10,751 nt of DNA from Rhodocollybia butyracea (Eukaryota; Basidiomycota; Agaricomycetes; Agaricales; Omphalotaceae). The notes below the pieces were generated by a model. It was not told where the DNA came from. It searched no databases and saw only the letters and a program-made list of their open reading frames with translations. This document shows, piece after piece, positions 6,802 through 10,751 of the stretch. The stretch covers positions 1 to 10,751 of the forward strand of contig JADNRY010001364.1 of assembly GCA_015501585.1 (NCBI GenBank). The letters are read 5' to 3'. Numbering within the stretch: position 1 is the stretch's first letter; the number at the start of each line of letters is the position of its first letter. A program made the translations under genes and the position numbers.

Positions 6802-7908
6802 TGACAAAAAATTGGCTTGATCAAGCAAGATCTAAGCCAAATATCAATCAGTACATAGTACATAGATAATATAGGTAGTCTGAGCGCACTGAGAGCCCTG
6901 ATATCCAAGATCTAACAAACTAGGTCAACTTGAGAGGTTCTAGATGTGTGTAGATCTGCTATGATGTATTATGGCTCTGTTCAGTGAAAGATCAGTAGAT
7001 CAGAGAAAAAGGCACACCAATTCCTGTATCTGAGACTCTTGTGAGCAGAGCTAAGTCTGTGCAGATGTAGGAAGTGCTGAGAGATGATGTTTGAGCTATC
7101 AGAGCTGTAGAAAGGGGACAGATGTCCTTACCAACCACCAAAGACAAGGGATATGATGGGGGAAGGGAAGGAAGGAGCAGGAATGCGATTCAGAGGCTTT
7201 TTCTGACGACCACAGGCCTCTGCACAGGACTCTGGCACCTGTGGGAGCCAACCACTGAATATACACACTGCTCCAACATCTGTCAAATATTAAACTTGTG
7301 ATATCTTGGGAACCGGTGACTCAAATCCTATAATTTTTGCACCATTGGATTCGCATTAAAAGACCGCTCATAATGATACCAGACATGTCCTAGAACCACT
7401 GACAGAAAAACTGTCTGGAGTTGATACAAGGATGTCAGACTTTGAATTCAAAGTGATCATATGATGTGAATGGCTCATCCAATGGCCTCGGCAAAAATTC
7501 CATTGGATTCTCCTCAAAATTCCTGTCAGAATGATATCCCAAAAGTCATGTGACAATGATGTGTCACATTGTAGGCTGCAACTCGAACTGTGAATAGCTC
7601 AACAGCAAAGGATGATATTAACAAGAGATAAAATGTGTTTTGAAGCTGGGGTTCAGCTTGTTCAAATAGTCTGTAAGCCAAAAGAGAGACACTGAAGCAT
7701 GCTGGAGTGAGGACAAAGCAGAGAGAGTTCATGTGCACCAAGGTGATGAACTGTGCTCTATACCTGTCAGGACTGGAGTGTGGACAAAGCAGAGAGAGTT
7801 CATGTGCACCAAGGTGATGAACTGTGCTCTCTACTTGTCAAGATAGATCTGTTGTTTGCAGAGGCCTTCAGAAAGTCTCCCTACCCTTGGAATCCGCCTT
7901 CATGTCGA
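6802..7908 (-). repeat. A1 repeat (1107 bp), 5' terminus of the YR element
   Basis: This is the direct copy of 2423-3533, over 99% identical. Its outer end (CATGTCGA at 7901-7908) marks the element's 5' boundary on the minus strand; beyond it the sequence differs from the A2 copy. The inner end lies about 40 bp upstream of the gag-like ATG, so A1 should supply promoter and 5' leader. Such close identity between A1 and A2 implies recent insertion. Confidence 0.8.
7702..7843. repeat. 71-bp tandem duplication inside A1
   Basis: Units 7702-7772 and 7773-7843 correspond to the pair in A2 with the same internal differences, so the duplication predates this insertion. Confidence 0.85.
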
Positions 7909-8102
7909 GTGTAAGACCTTAGATATCGATTGTACAAAGTACTACTCCAAGAAAGAATCATCAGATAAAAGAAATAAAAGTTTGCCCAGGGCCAGGGATG
8001 AACAGAATGCTGGGACTCTACGTAACTAGATCACTTGCATGGTCCATGACTTAGTTCTTGGAATCACAGGATATAATGAGTCCCTTGGAGTCCTTGTCCA
8101 GC
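7909..8102 (-). other. 3' flank of the membrane-protein gene
   Basis: This is probably the 3' UTR of the minus-strand gene and the target-side sequence of the YR insertion (GTGTAAGACC directly abuts A1). No AATAAA is seen on the minus strand and no other gene. Confidence 0.5.
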
Positions 8103-9180
8103 TCATGTGCTGTGAGTCATATTGGCCCCCTCGGGGTCAGATAATCCAACATCGGTAGAGGTGCCCTCAGGTCCACTCAAGACAACTGAAATCTGCTGTG
8201 ACTGAGCTTGTTGGCTGAGTATTGAAATTACTTCAAGATGGAAACTTTGCTCATATGTATTTTGTGTGTGAACCAAGATGAAGATGGCAACAGGATTTAA
8301 GACCTGTAGTTCAGCAGCAATAACAGTAAGCCAATGATGGTGAGTAATAGGAGAGACTCACAGCAACAACCCAATATATTTGACTTGTAAGTGCTGCAGT
8401 GTTGTAAATAGGTGATGAGAGTGGTGCTTCCGCTGATAATGCAGAAGTTATTATACTAAGTAGCTAAAAGCTCTCATTTAGAAGTAGAGGCATTTACTTA
8501 TGATGTACCAGATACACACCTCGAATAGTGCATAAATAGCCCCAGACTCTACAAGAAGAAGAAGGATTTTTTCCCCTTGAGTCCATTTTCTGGTGATAGA
8601 AATTGATTTTACAGATTTATGATGTAGCCTGTAATTTCCCATAAAATTCAAAATAGAATGAAGTCCAAACATAAGGCGGCACTCACCAGGCACGAAGAGA
8701 TATCAAACATGTTGCTATTATATTTACAAAGAATGACAGAATAAAGCTAATCCAATCAAGAGCTATGGCCTGGCTTTGGTGAGTCTGAGAGCCCATAATG
8801 CTATCAGCCAAGCCAAGACCTGACATAATATCTATGTCAGCTCATGGGACTCAACAGTGACTACAGATTAGCCCAACCTATATCTGCAAGCATGAGCAGA
8901 AGTAATGTCCATCTCACTTTTGTGTTGTCCATCCACATTGCCCATGCTCTCCACACAATCACAGCATCAGTAATGATTGCCTTTCCAGGATTAGGTCAAT
9001 AGTCACTGCAGCACAGGATTGGCCAAAGTTCAAACTCACTATGATATTGGTTAACCAGTCAGCAATTGCATCATAGACTATGATATGTGATTGCGCATCT
9101 GCTGCTACTATTTGTTCCATGAGTCCTCCTGGAAGACTCACTACAAGGCTATATTTGACAAGCCCAAGTAAGGATGCCAC
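8103..9180 (-). CDS. Multi-pass membrane protein, six exons, 5' end unresolved
   Basis: Splicing 9180-9040, 8980-8878, 8819-8687, 8628-8498, 8432-8362 and 8303-8103 gives one continuous frame of 259 residues. Introns are 59, 58, 58, 65 and 58 nt, all GT...AG and all phase-consistent. The first acceptor is AAG and the second donor GTTGGG (weak), with a CTGAC branch site before its acceptor. Motifs: TDAVIVWRAWAMW (51-63), a membrane span at 71-89, LDWISFILSFFVNIIATCLI (102-121) followed by SLRAW, EKILLLLVESGAIYAL (145-160) running into a span to about 169, and a last span at about 184-204, then a hydrophilic tail of about 55 residues. The arrangement resembles seven-span, receptor-like proteins expanded in Agaricomycetes, whose ligands are unknown. 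Two N-terminal spans are missing from what I can read: residue 1 here is a GTG, not a proven start, and an in-frame TAA lies just upstream. The YR element ends 195 bp beyond its stop codon. Confidence 0.75.
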
Positions 9181-9334
9181 ATTTGAGAGCGTAGAACACA
9201 GATTTTATATATTTTCCGTTGATATAACAATGGATCAGTAATTTATAATTCCTTGCATCTATCTACCAGCCAGAATATAATCAACCTTGTTATTAGGAAC
9301 TCCGGTGTTTATTAATTATGTAACTGTAAGTGAC
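9181..9334. other. AT-rich upstream region of the membrane-protein gene
   Basis: Stops occur in all minus-strand frames and no acceptor joins cleanly to the exon at 9180-9040. This is where the missing N-terminal exons or an intron should lie. The foldback begins at its right edge, so a disrupted 5' end is possible. Confidence 0.4.
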
Positions 9335-9506
9335 GCGTAAATTTCGGGCCCGCCTCCGCTTCCCTCCCCTCCCTCGCAAGCTCGGGGGTCCCCCAAGCCG
9401 GGAAGTCGTCGGCGGGCACCCTAAAGCCTCATTTACGCAGGATATATATGCGGAGCGCCTGCGGCGCACCCTAACCCTAACCAAATCCTTAATGCTGCTG
9501 CGCAGC
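9335..9506. repeat. Nested foldback with satellite palindromes and two CCCTAA units
   Basis: Nested arms, outside in: GCGTAAAT 9335-9342 with ATTTACGC 9431-9438; GCCCGCC 9348-9354 with GGCGGGC 9411-9417; CTTCCC 9359-9364 with GGGAAG 9400-9405; GCT 9380-9382 with AGC 9396-9398; GGGGG 9384-9388 with CCCCC 9390-9394. Then follow GCGCC-TGC-GGCGC (9455-9467), ACCCTAACCCTAACC (9468-9482) and the perfect palindrome GCTGCGCAGC (9497-9506). The block is GC-rich within AT-rich surroundings, so it looks inserted, as a foldback or MITE-like unit. Open frames across it on both strands are by-products of its composition. Confidence 0.75.
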
Positions 9507-9817
9507 AATCCCCGACTACAAGATCAATGTCTAGGCACTCCCTGTGTCAACCCTGTGTTACTCACGTTAATTTCTCTATTGGCTTTATAGTTCACTTTGC
9601 TTATATGTTTACTTATCATCCGTTCCTATTGCTAATCATGATGTTGCTACCCTCGAATATTCATGAGATTCATTAGCTCCATACAGGAAGCATACTTAAG
9701 TGATCTTGCTGCTAAGCCTGGTCCTACAGCCATTGTATATGTTGAATACTGCTAGATAATCTACAGTTGGTGCCATGATTGCACCAGGGTTGCACAATTT
9801 CATGCTAACAATTTCAA
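9507..9817. other. Intergenic stretch with one possible first exon
   Basis: No repeat or RNA gene is recognised. On the minus strand an ATG at 9777-9775 opens 26 codons (MAPTVDYLAVFNIYNGCR at the start) to a TAA ending at 9697. It might be the displaced first exon of the membrane-protein gene, but no donor/acceptor pair connects it convincingly. Confidence 0.3.
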
Positions 9818-10055
9818 AGGTCACTTTAGAAAATAGCTTAGAAAGGCTACACTAGATGTTGTAAAGGTCACGCCCAATATATGAAAAGTCACGCTAAATA
9901 TACCAGAAGGCATGCCAGGGTGACGCTAAATGTACAGAAGGTTACGCTAGGGTGACGCTAAATGTACAAAGGTCACGCCAAGGCGACACCTAGGTGATGC
10001 CTGGGTTACGCCTCTGGGTTACGCCGGGTCACGCCTCAGGGGTCACGCTAAATGT
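9818..10055. repeat. Degenerate minisatellite of GGTNACGCY units, 32-bp period
   Basis: About 15 variants of GGTCACGCY occur (GGTTACGC, GTGACGC, GTCACGC, GGCATGCC and others). Three consecutive 32-bp higher-order units can be aligned at 9888-9919, 9920-9951 and 9952-9983; the last two share GTGACGCTAAATGTACA. To the right the array collapses into 10-13-bp units (about 9984-10040) and ends with another GTCACGCTAAATGTT (10042-10056). There is no conserved repeat with unrelated spacers, so it is not CRISPR-like. Confidence 0.8.
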
Positions 10056-10751
10056 TCTATGCCCGAGGTATAAGTAATCTGAGCCATAAGAGTCCCACCT
10101 GAACTGAACTTACCAGGGAAATCATTGGTATCATGGATGGGTCAACTCAGATACTGACCTAAAAATACACACCAACTTAAAAACATTTATCCAAGGTTTG
10201 ACAACACACTCTTGAAATGGGACGACAGAGACTCGCGACCTGCAATGCTCCGAGGACAAAGAGCAACAACACTAAAATGGTTAAAAGGACAGAACATAAT
10301 TGAAAGGAATGAGAAAGCTGGCCAGCTAGCAACGAGGAGAGGACAAAACCAGCTGCAACATCATTGATCTGAATATCAACCGAATATCAAGCTGTTGGGT
10401 ATAAGACTCAACCAGGTCTCAGTCCCTCACATACGTGATCCACAGAACAAATTTACTACATATATACATATCCTATTGTTTGCAGTTTGAACAAAGCTCA
10501 GACACTACAGCGCGTTCTATAAACGACGCATGAAAAAGTCATTGACATATACAACGACAATCTTTAAGCAAACATTAATCAACTTCCACTGAAAAAGTAT
10601 CAATTTATCACACAGTAAAGTAAATGACATTTAAGCTTATTATTTCAAGAAATTTGTCTTCTATGTCAGGCGCAAAAGGCCTTGAAATTTAATTTCTTTG
10701 TCGCCCACACCACTCATATTGTTTTTCGTGCGCAAAATAAAATGCCACCGC
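10056..10751. other. No recognisable gene
   Basis: A + strand frame is open from about 10184 to 10369 without a usable start and encodes a basic, unrecognised peptide (DNTLLKWDDRDSRPAMLRGQ inside). At the right edge a minus-strand ATG at 10717 opens 18 codons to a stop ending at 10661. Neither has supporting splice sites or family resemblance. No tRNA or 5S rRNA was seen. The stretch 10440-10751 is AT-rich. Confidence 0.4.

Larger units (their letters stand above)
2223..7908 (-). mobile_element. Ngaro-type tyrosine-recombinase retroelement with split direct repeats, lacking RT
   Basis: On the minus strand the order is A1 (7908-6802), gag-like gene, YR gene, B1 (3619-3534), A2 (3533-2423), spacer, B2 (2308-2223). 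B1 and A2 abut exactly, and the two outer ends are A1's 5' end and B2's 3' end. This A1-ORFs-B1-A2-B2 layout is the split-direct-repeat arrangement known from Ngaro/PAT-like members of the DIRS order, where B2 and A1 joined in a circle recreate the internal B1-A2 junction. No target duplication is seen (CTTT before 2223, GTGTAAG after 7908), as expected for YR integration. Known autonomous Ngaro elements carry RT-RNase H between gag and YR. Here the gap between the last readable gag-like frame (4773) and the YR start (4699) is only 73 bp, so RT is absent. Confidence 0.7.

Noticed and set aside
5500..6828. Longest minus-strand ORF (442 codons) as a gene
   Set aside because: It is Leu/Ser-rich and low in complexity over most of its length, as expected for a shadow frame. 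Only its start (6759 region) and its end (about 5680-5600) contain sequence belonging to the gag-like protein.
2423..7908. A repeats as ordinary LTRs
   Set aside because: There are no TG...CA ends, target duplication, integrase or RT. The B1-A2-B2 arrangement and the tyrosine recombinase fit split direct repeats instead.
9468..9482. A telomere end
   Set aside because: There are only two CCCTAA units, embedded in unrelated sequence on both sides.
9293..9590. Overlapping ORFs on both strands (71 and 86 codons)
   Set aside because: They run through the GC-rich foldback and are compositional artefacts of the inverted arms.
9818..10055. CRISPR array
   Set aside because: The repeats vary continuously and there are no unrelated spacers of constant length; the context is eukaryotic.
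10661..10717. Short minus-strand ORF as a first exon
   Set aside because: It has 18 codons, no donor site and no recognisable motif.

Overview
The window reads as nuclear DNA of a filamentous fungus, most likely an Agaricomycete (Basidiomycota). Evidence: phase-consistent introns of 58-65 nt with GT...AG ends in a multi-pass membrane protein gene, a gag-only retroelement fragment of a type I associate with basidiomycetes, and a tyrosine-recombinase (YR) retroelement. About two thirds of the sequence is mobile-element derived. Only one gene looks like a host gene.

Layout. (1) 1-651: gag-like ORF on the + strand, cut by the window edge and carrying an in-frame stop at 49-51. No protease, reverse transcriptase or integrase follows. 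(2) About 604-1183: an extraordinary run of about 19 different short hairpins, nearly end to end. It crosses a polypurine tract (980-991) and the likely start of a 3' LTR (TGTAACGCC, 992). (3) 1380-1752: TATA box and a candidate spliced mini-gene with a 7-nt first coding exon. (4) 2223-7908: a complete YR retroelement on the minus strand. Read 5' to 3' on that strand it is A1 (7908-6802), gag-like gene, YR gene, B1 (3619-3534), A2 (3533-2423), 114-bp spacer, B2 (2308-2223). This is the split-direct-repeat order of Ngaro-type elements. The YR ORF is intact; the gag-like ORF is broken by about six single-base frame changes; no RT/RNase H lies between them. (5) 8103-9180 minus: a six-exon gene for a multi-pass membrane protein, 5' end unresolved. 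(6) 9335-9506: a nested foldback plus smaller palindromes and two CCCTAA units. (7) 9818-10055: a degenerate minisatellite of GGTNACGCY units with a 32-bp higher-order period. (8) 10056-10751: nothing recognisable.

How the parts relate. The YR element carries its own recombinase and nucleic-acid-binding gag-like protein. It would need reverse transcriptase from elsewhere unless the RT was lost in this copy. Its A repeats are over 99% identical, so the copy is young. Most differences between them are single-base length changes, as are the gag frame breaks, so some 'decay' may be assembly error. The strongest unexplained signal is the hairpin array at 604-1183.
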